A stretch of 36,030 bases of DNA from Bacteroidales bacterium (GCA_017448185.1 JAFSLX010000001.1:1-36030); one strand, 5' to 3'. Numbered from the stretch's first letter, positions 1-7,483 are shown. The notes: generated from the sequence alone by a model not told the origin. Numbers and translations: made by a program.

Positions 1-171
1 GTCGGCCAGGGCGTTCTCCAGGTAGCGCACCTCGGCCTCGCAGCGCGGACAGGTGCCGCGGCACTCGCCCTTGTAGCTGCACTCCTCTATCTCCAGAGGT
101 ATGTCATTTTCCTCCGCAATGCGCTTGCGGACCTCTTTCAATTGGTTGCAGATGTTCTTCCCGTGTGTCAT
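1..171 (-). CDS. Cys-rich small protein, 3' end outside the window
   Basis: The first 57 codons are visible and the frame is open to the window edge. The start ATG (169-171) is preceded by a good Shine-Dalgarno AAAGGAG about 8 nt upstream, rare in this window and decisive for the start. The product has Cys8 and then a cluster C31-x5-C37-x3-C41-x2-C44 (CSYKGECRGTCPRC) followed by EAEVRYLENALAD. The spacing suggests a metal or Fe-S site (inference). I recall similar proteins in Bacteroidales near radical SAM genes but cannot name a family. It overlaps the 3' end of the preceding gene by 68 nt in another frame and is third in the apparent operon with the radical SAM enzyme. It could be a substrate, carrier or electron donor for that enzyme. 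Confidence 0.7.
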   Translation of the reverse strand, partial: MTHGKNICNQLKEVRKRIAEENDIPLEIEECSYKGECRGTCPRCEAEVRYLENALAD

Positions 172-550
172 TGGTGGTCTCCTTTTTGATTATTTTGATG
201 CCGTCCGCTTCCTCTATTTCGACCAAAGGAGGAAGCCTGCGATTTTCGTATAATGTTTTGTCGCTGGTGTATTGTTCAAGGACAGACGACGGCGGTTGTG
301 GGAGCTTTACAATACGCCGGGGCATCCATACGTATTCAACATCAGGATAGTATGGCAATAACCCTCCGCAATCACTATGGATAAAAACAATTCGTTTTTC
401 GATGGTGGGTGCCGATTTCAACTTCGAAATGGTATCTGTTTGTGTTCTGCCAACGATGTTGTTCTGTCCCGTAGCCATGGCTGGAATAATGAGGCAGAAA
501 ACAGCCGTGAATATCGCTGCCAGTATAGGATTGTTCTTCAAGAGTGTCAT
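104..550 (-). CDS. Small secreted protein of unknown function
   Basis: A 148-residue protein starting at ATG 548-550. Residues 1-30 look like a Sec signal peptide (MTLLKNNP, hydrophobic ILAAIFTAVFCLII, then PAMATGQ). The mature part has no domain I recognise: it contains HSDCGGLLPYYPDVEYVWMPRR and a charged tail ending in HCGGK. The frame stays open upstream to 802, but that part is only the shadow of the radical SAM gene in another frame, so the start after the signal-peptide ATG is preferred. It lies 19 nt after the radical SAM stop. Its last 68 nt overlap the next gene, whose ribosome-binding site is read here as KKETTND. The gene is visibly more AT-rich than the radical SAM gene. A precursor peptide is possible but there is no direct evidence. 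Confidence 0.6.
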   Translation of the reverse strand: MTLLKNNPILAAIFTAVFCLIIPAMATGQNNIVGRTQTDTISKLKSAPTIEKRIVFIHSDCGGLLPYYPDVEYVWMPRRIVKLPQPPSSVLEQYTSDKTLYENRRLPPLVEIEEADGIKIIKKETTNDTREEHLQPIERGPQAHCGGK

Positions 551-569
551 GTTGATATAACGTAGATTA

Positions 570-1229
570 TTAAGGATTATTGTTCTTTGCTTCGCTATTG
601 GAATGCCACTGGCATTCCTTTGTGGTGCGGTAGGTGAAGCGGTCGAGGCGGGTGACGCCGAGGGCGGCGAGGCGGTCGGCGGTGCGGTCGGTGTCGGCCT
701 CGGTGTTGAAGGAGGGGATGAGGGGGACGCGGACGGTGACGTGCTCCGGCCCGACGAGCGAGAGTAGCAGCCGCAGGTTGTCCCACGCGCGCCTGGTGTC
801 ACCGCCGGTGTAGGCGCGGTAGATGTCGGGGTCGCTTTCTTTTATGTCGACGATAAAATCGCCCACCACCGCGCAGGCGCGGCGCACGCTCTCGGCTGGC
901 ACCTGCAGCGAGGTCTCGGCGGTGAGGTTCCAGCTCTTGCCGCACAGGGCGCGGAACGCCTCGATGAAGTCGATGCGCAGCAGCGGTTCTCCGCCGCCAA
1001 AGCAGATGCCGCCCCCGGTGGCGATGAAGTAGAGGTTGTCGATGCCTACGTGGTCGTAGAGCTGCTGTGGCGTGTAGCGTGGCAGACCGTCGGGAGCCTC
1101 CAGGCAGCGTCGGTTGAGGCAGTACTTGCAGCGCAGCGGACAGCCGTGGAAGGCCGCCAGCGTGGTCACCCCCACGCCGTCCACCCCCAGCCGGTGCCGG
1201 TCGATGCCTATGAACGGTACTGCCTCCAT
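570..1229 (-). CDS. Radical SAM protein, activating-enzyme type
   Basis: A 219-residue radical SAM enzyme. The CX3CX2C motif that binds the 4Fe-4S cluster and S-adenosylmethionine is C30-P-L-R-C34-K-Y-C37, followed by the glycine-rich GGGICFGGGEPLL. The small size and layout resemble glycyl-radical-enzyme activases, but no glycyl radical enzyme is visible here, and no SPASM cysteine cluster is present. The start at ATG 1227-1229 (MEAVPFIGIDRHRLG) is chosen over an in-frame TTG 12 nt upstream because the promoter -7 box lies immediately before it. It is first in an apparent operon with a secreted small protein and a Cys-rich protein. The gene is strongly GC-rich. Substrate unknown. Confidence 0.85.
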   Translation of the reverse strand: MEAVPFIGIDRHRLGVDGVGVTTLAAFHGCPLRCKYCLNRRCLEAPDGLPRYTPQQLYDHVGIDNLYFIATGGGICFGGGEPLLRIDFIEAFRALCGKSWNLTAETSLQVPAESVRRACAVVGDFIVDIKESDPDIYRAYTGGDTRRAWDNLRLLLSLVGPEHVTVRVPLIPSFNTEADTDRTADRLAALGVTRLDRFTYRTTKECQWHSNSEAKNNNP

Positions 1230-1238
1230 AATCGGGTG

Positions 1239-1246
1239 CAAATATA
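1239..1246 (-). promoter_or_regulatory. -7 box of the radical SAM operon
   Basis: On the minus strand it reads TATATTTG, matching the Bacteroidetes TAnnTTTG consensus. The expected transcription start is 3-5 nt before the ATG at 1229, so the mRNA would be almost leaderless. The bases from TTTGCA through CCGATTATG match those of the ribD promoter except one. Confidence 0.6.
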
Positions 1247-1252
1247 CGAATA

Positions 1253-1284
1253 TTTCGCCATATAGAAAAACTTTCGTATCTTTG
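1253..1284 (+). promoter_or_regulatory. rnhA promoter
   Basis: The -7 box TATCTTTG is at 1277-1284, with a weak -33 element TTTC at 1253-1256 and a 20-nt spacer. The expected start near 1291 leaves a leader of about 8 nt before the rnhA ATG at 1299. The promoter is divergent from the radical SAM promoter. Confidence 0.65.
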
Positions 1285-1298
1285 CACGCCGAAAGGAT

Positions 1299-1976
1299 AT
1301 GTCAAAGAAGCAGAAATACTACGTGGTGTGGCAGGGCAAGAAACCGGGCATCTACACCGACTGGGACGAGTGCAAGGAGCAGGTCGTGGGCGTGCAGGGG
1401 GCACAGTACAAGGGCTTCGACAGCATGGCCGAGGCCGAGGCGGCGATAAGACTGCCGTATAGCAGCGTGGTCCGAGTGGAGAGTGGAGAGCGGAGAGTGG
1501 AGAGCGGGAAGCCTTCGGCTCTCACCATCGACGAGAACGGCATGACTGCCGTGAAGCCCGGCACCGACAACCCGCCCGTCCTCGACGCGCTGGCCGTCGA
1601 TGCCGCCTGCAGCGGCAACCCCGGCGTGATGGAATACCAGGGCATCTACATCCCCACGCGCACCCGCGTCTTCCACTACCGCACCGAGAAGGGTACCAAC
1701 AACATCGGCGAATTTCTGGCCATAGTGCACGGCCTCAGCTACCTCAAGAAGCACCGCCTCAACCAGATTATCTACAGCGACTCTGTCAACGCCATCAGCT
1801 GGGTGCACCAGAAGGTGTGCAAGAGCAAACTACCCGAAGACGCCTCGACCGCCGAGCTATGGGACTACATACACCGTGCCGAGAACTGGCTCCGCACCAA
1901 CAGCTACACCACCGAGATACGCAAGTGGGACACCGACCACTGGGGTGAGATCCCCGCAGACTTTGGCAGGAAGTAA
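1299..1976 (+). CDS. rnhA: Ribonuclease H with hybrid-binding domain
   Basis: A 225-residue RNase HI that degrades the RNA strand of RNA-DNA hybrids, acting on R-loops and primers. Residues 5-50 form the N-terminal hybrid-binding (viroplasmin-like) domain: KYYVVWQGKKPGIYTDWDEC and QYKGFDSMAEAEAAI. The catalytic domain starts near residue 97 with candidate metal ligands D101 (AVDAACSGNPG), E138 (NNIGEF), D161 (IYSDS) and D211/D213 (KWDTDHWGE). The linker at residues 60-71 (VESGERRVESGK) is encoded by a five-unit heptanucleotide tandem array (1476-1510) and looks like inserted repeat DNA rather than conserved protein. The gene lies 26 bp before prmC on the same strand and is probably cotranscribed with it. 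Confidence 0.93.
   Translation: MSKKQKYYVVWQGKKPGIYTDWDECKEQVVGVQGAQYKGFDSMAEAEAAIRLPYSSVVRVESGERRVESGKPSALTIDENGMTAVKPGTDNPPVLDALAVDAACSGNPGVMEYQGIYIPTRTRVFHYRTEKGTNNIGEFLAIVHGLSYLKKHRLNQIIYSDSVNAISWVHQKVCKSKLPEDASTAELWDYIHRAENWLRTNSYTTEIRKWDTDHWGEIPADFGRK
1476..1510 (+). repeat. Heptanucleotide array inside rnhA
   Basis: Five consecutive 7-nt units: GTGGAGA, GTGGAGA, GCGGAGA, GTGGAGA, GCGGGAA. Three units make 21 nt, so the peptide also repeats every seven residues (VESGERR then VESGKPS). It sits in the linker between the two RNase H domains. Confidence 0.9.
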
Positions 1977-2002
1977 AAGTTATTGGTTAATCGTTATAAA
2001 AT

Positions 2003-2881
2003 ATGAATACCACCAACCTCCACTTCCGAAGTAACCGTGTGCGCGATATCGTCAGGCTCTTCCACGAAGAGCTGGACGGCATGTACGGCAGCGGCGAGGT
2101 GGGCGTGTTTCTCGACATGCTCTTCGAGGCCTTCCTCGGCTGGGACAAAGTGCGGCTGCTGACCTCGCGGGAGCAAACCATTGACCAGAGCGACCTGCTG
2201 CGCTTCCACTGGGCATTAGAAGACCTCAAAAAACACCGTCCCATACAGCATATCATCGGCTACACAGACTTCTGCGGCTGCAAAATAAAGGTCAGCCCCG
2301 ACGTACTGATACCGAGGCCTGAAACAGAGGAAATAGTTAATTGGACAATCAATCATTTCACTATTCAACATTCATCATTCAACATTCTTGACCTCTGTAC
2401 CGGCAGCGGATGTATTGCCATTGCACTGAAAAAAAACTTTCCCACGGCCGATGTAACAGCGGTGGACGTATCGCCCGCTGCACTGGAAATAGCGCGTCAG
2501 AATGCCCAAAACAACGGCGTAGAGGTGCGTTTCATGGAAGCCGATGTGCTTGGTGGGATAAATGGGGTTACCGGGCCTTACGGGTTAATTGTCAGCAACC
2601 CGCCATACGTCATGGAGAAAGAGCGGGCGCAGATGCAGCGCAACGTACTTGACTATGACCCGTCGCTGGCCCTCTTCGTGCCCGACGACGACCCGCTGCG
2701 GTTCTACAGGGCAATAGCCACTATCGCCAAAAAGCACCTGGCCAAGGACGGCCTGCTGGCGGTGGAGATAAACGAAGCCCTTGCCGACGAGACCTGCGCC
2801 GTGTTCAGGGCACAAGGCTTTACCCCCAAGGTGCATGAAGACTTCCGCGGCAAACCCCGCTGGATAAGCGCCACACGCTAA
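2003..2881 (+). CDS. prmC: Release factor glutamine methyltransferase
   Basis: A 292-residue PrmC (HemK) that N5-methylates the glutamine of the GGQ motif in release factors, using S-adenosylmethionine. The N-terminal helical domain covers about residues 1-95; IPRPETEE (103-110) precedes the Rossmann domain with SAM-binding motif DLCTGSGC (130-137) and the catalytic NPPY (199-202). Residues 116-127 (INHFTIQHSSFN), just before the first Rossmann strand, are encoded by a heptanucleotide array. The start ATG has an AT-rich upstream region without a Shine-Dalgarno sequence. The stop overlaps the convergent dtd stop by 4 bp. Confidence 0.95.
   Translation: MNTTNLHFRSNRVRDIVRLFHEELDGMYGSGEVGVFLDMLFEAFLGWDKVRLLTSREQTIDQSDLLRFHWALEDLKKHRPIQHIIGYTDFCGCKIKVSPDVLIPRPETEEIVNWTINHFTIQHSSFNILDLCTGSGCIAIALKKNFPTADVTAVDVSPAALEIARQNAQNNGVEVRFMEADVLGGINGVTGPYGLIVSNPPYVMEKERAQMQRNVLDYDPSLALFVPDDDPLRFYRAIATIAKKHLAKDGLLAVEINEALADETCAVFRAQGFTPKVHEDFRGKPRWISATR
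2354..2388 (+). repeat. Heptanucleotide array inside prmC
   Basis: Five 7-nt units: CATTTCA, CTATTCA, ACATTCA, TCATTCA, ACATTCT. It is in frame and encodes the loop before the SAM-binding strand. Unlike the rnhA array it is AT-rich, but period and unit number are the same. Confidence 0.85.
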
Positions 2882-3339
2882 AACCTCTCCCGCTGGTGGG
2901 AATCCATAATGATAGTGACGGGGCCATCGTTGACCAAGGCCACCTGCATATCGGCACCAAATTCGCCCGTTTGTATCTCTTTTCCAAACAGCTCCTGCAT
3001 TTTCAAGACAAACTTCTCGTACATAGGCACAGCAAATTCAGGCCGCGAGGCATGGAAATAACTGGGACGATTACCCTTCTTAGTCGAAGCCATGAGGGTG
3101 AACTGACTCACCACCAGTATGCCACTGTCAGCAATATCTGTTATCGGCAGGTTCATCACACCTTCTGCATCGGGGAAGATGCGCATTTGCACCACTTTGC
3201 GGCACAAATAGTCGATATCCTCGTCGGTATCTTCGTCGCAAATGCCAATTAATATCATCAAGCCTTTGCCGATGGCACTTTTCAAGGCTCCTGCAATAGT
3301 GACCGATGCCGATGTTACACGTTGAATAACCAGTCTCAT
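2878..3339 (-). CDS. dtd: D-aminoacyl-tRNA deacylase
   Basis: A 153-residue DTD that hydrolyses D-amino acids mischarged onto tRNA, and Gly from tRNA-Ala, in the cytoplasm. Full family length, with both signature motifs: SQFTLMASTKKGNRPSY (SQFTL) and the C-terminal NDGPVTI (NxGPxT). ATG at 3337-3339 (MRLVIQRV) is preferred to an in-frame TTG two codons earlier because MRxVIQRV is the usual N-terminus. It begins 2 nt after the helicase stop (TGACTATG), so the two genes are probably translationally coupled. Confidence 0.96.
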   Translation of the reverse strand: MRLVIQRVTSASVTIAGALKSAIGKGLMILIGICDEDTDEDIDYLCRKVVQMRIFPDAEGVMNLPITDIADSGILVVSQFTLMASTKKGNRPSYFHASRPEFAVPMYEKFVLKMQELFGKEIQTGEFGADMQVALVNDGPVTIIMDSHQRERF

Positions 3340-3341
3340 AG

Positions 3342-5642
3342 TCAATCCTCCACGATAGATAGTTTGGCAAATTTCAGCATCAACTGCTTGTTGCCCACCC
3401 CTTCAAAGAATACCGTAGCCTTGCGCGAATCGCCGTCGCCTTCGATGTTGAGCACCTTGCCAATACCGAATTTGTCGTGACTCACCTTCATTCCAGGCAT
3501 GATGCTGTTTATTTGCGCTGGACTGTTGGGCACGACGGCTGTCCGAGGTTTTGAAACACTTTGGTTAGTCTTGGGTTTAGGCGCACTCTGGGCAGGCTTG
3601 CCGGCATTGAAGAAGGCTCGTGGCAAAGTACCCGCTTCGGCGAACCCACGCCGTGCAGCTGGCATTTCAATAAACTTGGTGTCTATCTCCTCGATAAAAC
3701 GGCTCACCTCACCACTGGTGCGCTGCCCGTTATTGAAACGGTTCTGTGCATAGCTCAAAGTCACTTGCTTCTCGGCTCGGGTCACCGCCACATAGAACAG
3801 GCGGCGCTCCTCTTCGAGCTCAGGACGCGACATGGCAAGGAACGACGGGAATATCTGTTCCTCCATGCCGACCACATACACATATGGGAATTCCAAGCCC
3901 TTGGCTGCATGGATAGTCATCAGACTCACCTTGTCGGCATCCTTATCTTTGTCCTTGTCCTCCGAAGTATAAAGCAGCACCTGCTGAAGAAACTCGTCCA
4001 AAGTTCTAAGTCCTTGTTCCGCACCGACTGCCTCCTGACCTTGATTTCCCTCCTCCGAACCCTCGCAGAATTCCTGCACACCATTCAACAACTCGTCGAT
4101 GTTGTCGATACGCTCGGCGCTTTCGGGGTCGTCCTCCTCGCGCAGGGCCTTGATGATGCCACTGGCATAAACAATCTGCTTTGCAAGCGTAAAGGCATCG
4201 GTGTCGTGCACCTGCGACTCGAAGCGCTTAATCATATACATAAACTCTGTCAAGCGCTGCACAGTACTGCTACTGATTGGCAGGCCGAAGTTTTCCAGAT
4301 TCTCCAGCACCGTCCAGATACTCACGTCGTTATCTGCGGCGGCCACACGTATCTTGTCCAAAGTCGTCTGTCCTATGCCACGAGCAGGATAATTGATTAT
4401 ACGCACCAGACTCTCGTCGTCGTGCGGATTGACAACCATGCGCATGTAGGCCAACACATCCTTCACCTCGCGGCGACCGTAGAACGAAAGACCTTGATAG
4501 ATGCGGTATGGTATATTCATCTTGCGTAACGCATCCTCGATGGCACGCGACAACGAGTTCTGTCGGTAGAGGATGGCAAAGTCGCGATAGTCGGCATCCT
4601 CGCCCAAGTGGTAGTTCATTATCGAATCGGCCACCCGCGTTCCTTCATCGCGCTCGTCAACGGCACGAATCAGACGAATGAGGTTGCCCTCGCTGTTGTC
4701 GCTCCAGAGCTCTTTCTGTATCTGGTCGCGGTTGCGGCTGATGATGCTGTTGGCAGCATTAACTATATTCTTCGTAGAGCGGTAGTTCTGCTCGAGCTTG
4801 AAGAGCTGCATGTTAGGATAGTCGCGCTTGAAATTGAAGATATTCTGTATGTTTGCCCCACGGAAAGCGTAGATACTCTGTGCATCGTCGCCCACCACAC
4901 AGATATTCTGCTGGCGGGCCGCCAGTTTCTTGACAATCAGATACTGCGCATAGTTGGTGTCTTGATACTCGTCGACCATAATATACTGGAAACGCTGCTG
5001 ATACTTAAGCAGCACCTCGGGGAAGTCGCGCAGCAAGACATTCATGTTGAACAGCAAGTCGTCAAAGTCCATCGCGTTTGAGTTGCGCAACCGCTGATCG
5101 TACATCTGGTAAATCTGCCCAATAGCAGGGCGCTTTGAGTCGATGTCGGTCTGGTAAATCTCGGGGTTTTCCTGATAGTCCTTAGGCCCCAGCAAATTGC
5201 TCTTGGCCATCGAAATACGACTCAGCACGAAGTTGGGTTTGTATGTCTTCGGGTCGAGATTGAGTAGCTTGACCACCTGTTTGATAGCGGCCTTCGAGTC
5301 ATCGGTGTCATAGATAGTGAAGCTCGACGTGTAGCCCAGTTTGGTGGCCTCGGCACGCAGAACACGTGCAAAAACCGAGTGGAATGTACCCATCCATAGG
5401 TTGCGCCCTTCGCCACCCACCAACTTGATGATACGCTCTTTCATCTCATCGGCGGCCTTGTTCGTAAACGTCAGTGCAAGAATATGAAACGGGTCTACGC
5501 CCTTCTCCATCAAGTGTGCAATGCGGTAGGTCAACGTGCGAGTCTTGCCGCTACCTGCACCTGCAATAATCATCACAGGGCCTTCGGTACATGATGCCGC
5601 CTCGCGCTGGGGTTCATTCAGTTGGTCAAGCAGTTCACTCAT
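3342..5642 (-). CDS. uvrD: UvrD/PcrA-type ATP-dependent DNA helicase
   Basis: A 766-residue superfamily 1A 3'-5' DNA helicase for repair and for removing stalled complexes. Visible motifs: Q-motif LNEPQREAA (8-16), Walker A AGAGSGKT (27-34), TFTNKAADEMKER, Walker B DEYQDTN, GDDAQSIYAFRGA, QNYRS, IHAAKGLEFPYV and VAVTRAEK. A Lys/Asp-rich stretch EDKDKDKDADK lies just before motif V. The C-terminal MKVSHDKFGIGKVLNIEG segment is a PcrA-like tail. The start has a Shine-Dalgarno AAGGAG and an upstream promoter. UvrD and PcrA cannot be separated by reading alone. It is followed by dtd. Confidence 0.95.
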   Translation of the reverse strand: MSELLDQLNEPQREAASCTEGPVMIIAGAGSGKTRTLTYRIAHLMEKGVDPFHILALTFTNKAADEMKERIIKLVGGEGRNLWMGTFHSVFARVLRAEATKLGYTSSFTIYDTDDSKAAIKQVVKLLNLDPKTYKPNFVLSRISMAKSNLLGPKDYQENPEIYQTDIDSKRPAIGQIYQMYDQRLRNSNAMDFDDLLFNMNVLLRDFPEVLLKYQQRFQYIMVDEYQDTNYAQYLIVKKLAARQQNICVVGDDAQSIYAFRGANIQNIFNFKRDYPNMQLFKLEQNYRSTKNIVNAANSIISRNRDQIQKELWSDNSEGNLIRLIRAVDERDEGTRVADSIMNYHLGEDADYRDFAILYRQNSLSRAIEDALRKMNIPYRIYQGLSFYGRREVKDVLAYMRMVVNPHDDESLVRIINYPARGIGQTTLDKIRVAAADNDVSIWTVLENLENFGLPISSSTVQRLTEFMYMIKRFESQVHDTDAFTLAKQIVYASGIIKALREEDDPESAERIDNIDELLNGVQEFCEGSEEGNQGQEAVGAEQGLRTLDEFLQQVLLYTSEDKDKDKDADKVSLMTIHAAKGLEFPYVYVVGMEEQIFPSFLAMSRPELEEERRLFYVAVTRAEKQVTLSYAQNRFNNGQRTSGEVSRFIEEIDTKFIEMPAARRGFAEAGTLPRAFFNAGKPAQSAPKPKTNQSVSKPRTAVVPNSPAQINSIMPGMKVSHDKFGIGKVLNIEGDGDSRKATVFFEGVGNKQLMLKFAKLSIVED

Positions 5643-5664
5643 CTTTTTGTCTCCTTAAAGTATG

Positions 5665-5696
5665 CAAAATTACATATAATACACGACATGGCCAAA
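5665..5696 (-). promoter_or_regulatory. uvrD promoter
   Basis: On the minus strand there is a -7 box TAATTTTG (5665-5672) and a -33 TTTG (5693-5696) separated by 20 nt, matching the Bacteroidetes consensus. A Shine-Dalgarno AAGGAG follows before the ATG at 5642. Confidence 0.7.
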
Positions 5697-5764
5697 TTAA
5701 GTTTTCAACCTTGACAAAACCTCCAAACAACAACTACAAATTCCAAGCGAGTAAACATGGAGGA

Positions 5765-5797
5765 GACTCGGACATGACTCGGAGGGGAGTCGGAGGA
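5765..5797. repeat. Short 11-bp tandem repeat
   Basis: Three units of period 11: GACTCGGACAT, GACTCGGAGGG, GAGTCGGAGGA. It lies in the 232-bp gap between the helicase start and the yigZ stop, where I see no gene. The period is the same as in the arrays at 19650 and 35969, but the sequence differs. Confidence 0.7.
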
Positions 5798-5874
5798 GAT
5801 AGTTCTCGGCCACTGTGTATCAGTGTATTATTTTACGCAAAGCGATATACTCAACTGATAAAAAACAACCGCAA

Positions 5875-6477
5875 TCAAAGCACGTCAATTTTCACCGTTC
5901 GGAGATCGGCCACACGATCGAAGAGACGGACGCTCTGCGACTGCCGAACGCTGACTTCAAGCGTGCAGTCGAGGGCATAATTGGGATTTTCGGGCTTGAG
6001 GTCGAATTCCTTGAGAATGCGCATCACATCGTTCATAGTCTCGTAGGCGAAAGAGAATCGGTAGCGGCAGTCGATGGTCTTCTCGACGATGGCAGCATGG
6101 TCGATAGCATCGCGTGCAGCCGTCTTGTAGGCATTAGCTAAGCCACTGGCACCAAGCAAAATACCGCCAAAATAGCGCACCACGACGATAAGGGTATCTG
6201 TCAGGTCTGCCGAGAGAAGTTGTCCGTGAATGGGGCGGCCACCAGTGCCACTGGGTTCGCCATCGTCGTTGGCTCGGAAGGCATCCTTGCGGGGCCCAAG
6301 GATATAGGCATAGCAGTGGTGGCGGGCGTCGAAGTAATCCTTTCGTAGCTGCTCCAAATGTGCCTTCACCTCGTCAATGGTGCGCACGGGATAGGCGAAG
6401 GCGAGGAACTTGCTGCCTTTCTCCTTATATAGGCCTTCCGAAGGGGCCGCGATAGTTTTATATGTGTCGTCGAACAT
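5875..6477 (-). CDS. yigZ: YigZ/IMPACT family protein
   Basis: A 200-residue member of the UPF0029/IMPACT family. The N-terminal domain has the family signature ANDDGEPSGTGGRPIHGQL followed by VVVRYFGGILLGASGL; the C-terminal ferredoxin-like domain has the typical sequence from about residue 138. The role is not firmly known; the eukaryotic relative IMPACT regulates translation under stress. The start ATG overlaps the ribD stop by 1 nt, so it is probably translated from the ribD transcript. Confidence 0.93.
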   Translation of the reverse strand: MFDDTYKTIAAPSEGLYKEKGSKFLAFAYPVRTIDEVKAHLEQLRKDYFDARHHCYAYILGPRKDAFRANDDGEPSGTGGRPIHGQLLSADLTDTLIVVVRYFGGILLGASGLANAYKTAARDAIDHAAIVEKTIDCRYRFSFAYETMNDVMRILKEFDLKPENPNYALDCTLEVSVRQSQSVRLFDRVADLRTVKIDVL

Positions 6478-7436
6478 TAATTGATAATGGTTAGGCGGTT
6501 AGGGGCTATGGGCGGTATTTCGGGTGCACGAAGGCCTGAGCCGAGTTTTTGCAGGCTGCGTAGGATGCGTACCTCGTCGTAGAGCCCACTTTCAATAAAT
6601 GCATCGAGCACCTTTCGGCCACCTTCGACAATGACACTCTGCAACCTAGCTTCATAGAGAGCCTGCAGAGTTTCCTCCACCGACTGGGTATGGAGATGGA
6701 GCCAGTGGGATGGGACATTGTTGAGGCGACTGCGACGGTCGAGAACGATGGACTGTGGTGCAGAGCCAAGGTAGTGGCGCGGCGTTAAACTGGGCTTGTC
6801 CAGCAGGTAAGTCTCCGAGCCAACGAGGATGGCGGCCTCCTCTGTGCGCCAGCGGTGGTTCAAGCGGTTCTGCTCTTGCGTGCTGAGCCAATAGGGGCCA
6901 AAAGTGGCAGGTGCCATATAGCCGTCGGCACTCTCGGCCCATTTCAGTATGACGTATGGACGCCGCTGCTCCATGAAGGTGAAGAAGCGGCGGTTCAGCT
7001 CCCTACCCTCCTCCTCCAGCACATGGCGCACCACCTCGATGCCGGCCTCTTCCAGCTTGCGAAAGCCGTTGCCGGCCACCAGCGGGTTGGGGTCGTCGTT
7101 GCAGCACACCACGCGGCGGATGCCCTTCTCGACGATGAGGTCGGCGCAGGGGGGCGTCTTGCCGTAGTGCGAGCAGGGCTCGAGGTTGACGTATAAAGTT
7201 GAAAGTTGAAAGTGGAAAGTTGAAAGTGGATTGCTACGCAGCAGGGCGTTCCTTTCCGCGTGCCATTCGCCATAGCATTGATGGAATCCTTCGCTTTCCA
7301 CTTTCCACCTTCCGCTTTCCGCCTGGCTTACGACAACGCAGCCCACCATGGGATTAGGTCTCACGCGCCCCAACCCGTTGGCGGCCAACTGTAGGCACCG
7401 CCGCATATACATAATATCTATCTCTTCCTGCGTCAT
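6477..7436 (-). CDS. ribD: Riboflavin biosynthesis deaminase/reductase
   Basis: A 319-residue bifunctional enzyme of riboflavin synthesis: the N-terminal half deaminates the pyrimidine ring, the C-terminal half reduces the ribosyl side chain. Zinc and catalytic residues are visible: H59-A-E61 (HAERNAL) and C88/C97 in PCSHYGKTPPC. The reductase part starts near residue 150 (RPYVILKWAESADGYMA). The start MTQEEIDIMYMRRCL at 7434-7436 is chosen because the promoter lies directly upstream; an in-frame ATG at 7517 lies beyond it. Residues 39-48 (AESGRWKVES) and 69-80 (NPLSTFHFQLST) are encoded by two heptanucleotide arrays in opposite orientation. ribH is in a different operon. Confidence 0.94.
   Translation of the reverse strand: MTQEEIDIMYMRRCLQLAANGLGRVRPNPMVGCVVVSQAESGRWKVESEGFHQCYGEWHAERNALLRSNPLSTFHFQLSTLYVNLEPCSHYGKTPPCADLIVEKGIRRVVCCNDDPNPLVAGNGFRKLEEAGIEVVRHVLEEEGRELNRRFFTFMEQRRPYVILKWAESADGYMAPATFGPYWLSTQEQNRLNHRWRTEEAAILVGSETYLLDKPSLTPRHYLGSAPQSIVLDRRSRLNNVPSHWLHLHTQSVEETLQALYEARLQSVIVEGGRKVLDAFIESGLYDEVRILRSLQKLGSGLRAPEIPPIAPNRLTIIN
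7195..7229 (-). repeat. Heptanucleotide array B inside ribD
   Basis: Plus-strand units AAAGTTG, AAAGTTG, AAAGTGG, AAAGTTG, AAAGTGG. In the ribD frame it encodes about residues 69-80, directly before LYVNLEPC, between the HAE and PCxxC zinc motifs. Confidence 0.9.
7292..7322 (-). repeat. Heptanucleotide array A inside ribD
   Basis: Plus-strand units CGCTTTC, CACTTTC, CACCTTC, CGCTTTC plus part of a fifth. It encodes AESGRWKVES at residues 39-48, where relatives have a short loop. It is oriented opposite to array B, so the ribD mRNA can pair the two across about 60 nt. Confidence 0.9.
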
Positions 7437-7445
7437 AATCGGCTG

Positions 7446-7476
7446 CAAAGATACGACAAAACAGCCATACGGCAAA
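7446..7476 (-). promoter_or_regulatory. ribD promoter
   Basis: The -7 TATCTTTG (minus, 7446-7453) and -33 TTTG (7473-7476) are separated by 19 nt, a full consensus match. The predicted start is 3-5 nt before the ATG, so ribD mRNA is almost leaderless. Confidence 0.75.
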
Positions 7477-7483
7477 AAATAAT

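Noticed and set aside
551-802. N-terminal extension of the small secreted protein to 232 residues
   Set aside because: The extra part is Ser/Pro/Ala low-complexity sequence from the radical SAM gene read in another frame; a signal peptide starts at 550.
1239-1284. Riboswitch in the radical SAM/rnhA or ribD upstream regions
   Set aside because: The leaders are only a few nucleotides long, leaving no room for an aptamer; no FMN-type structure was seen.
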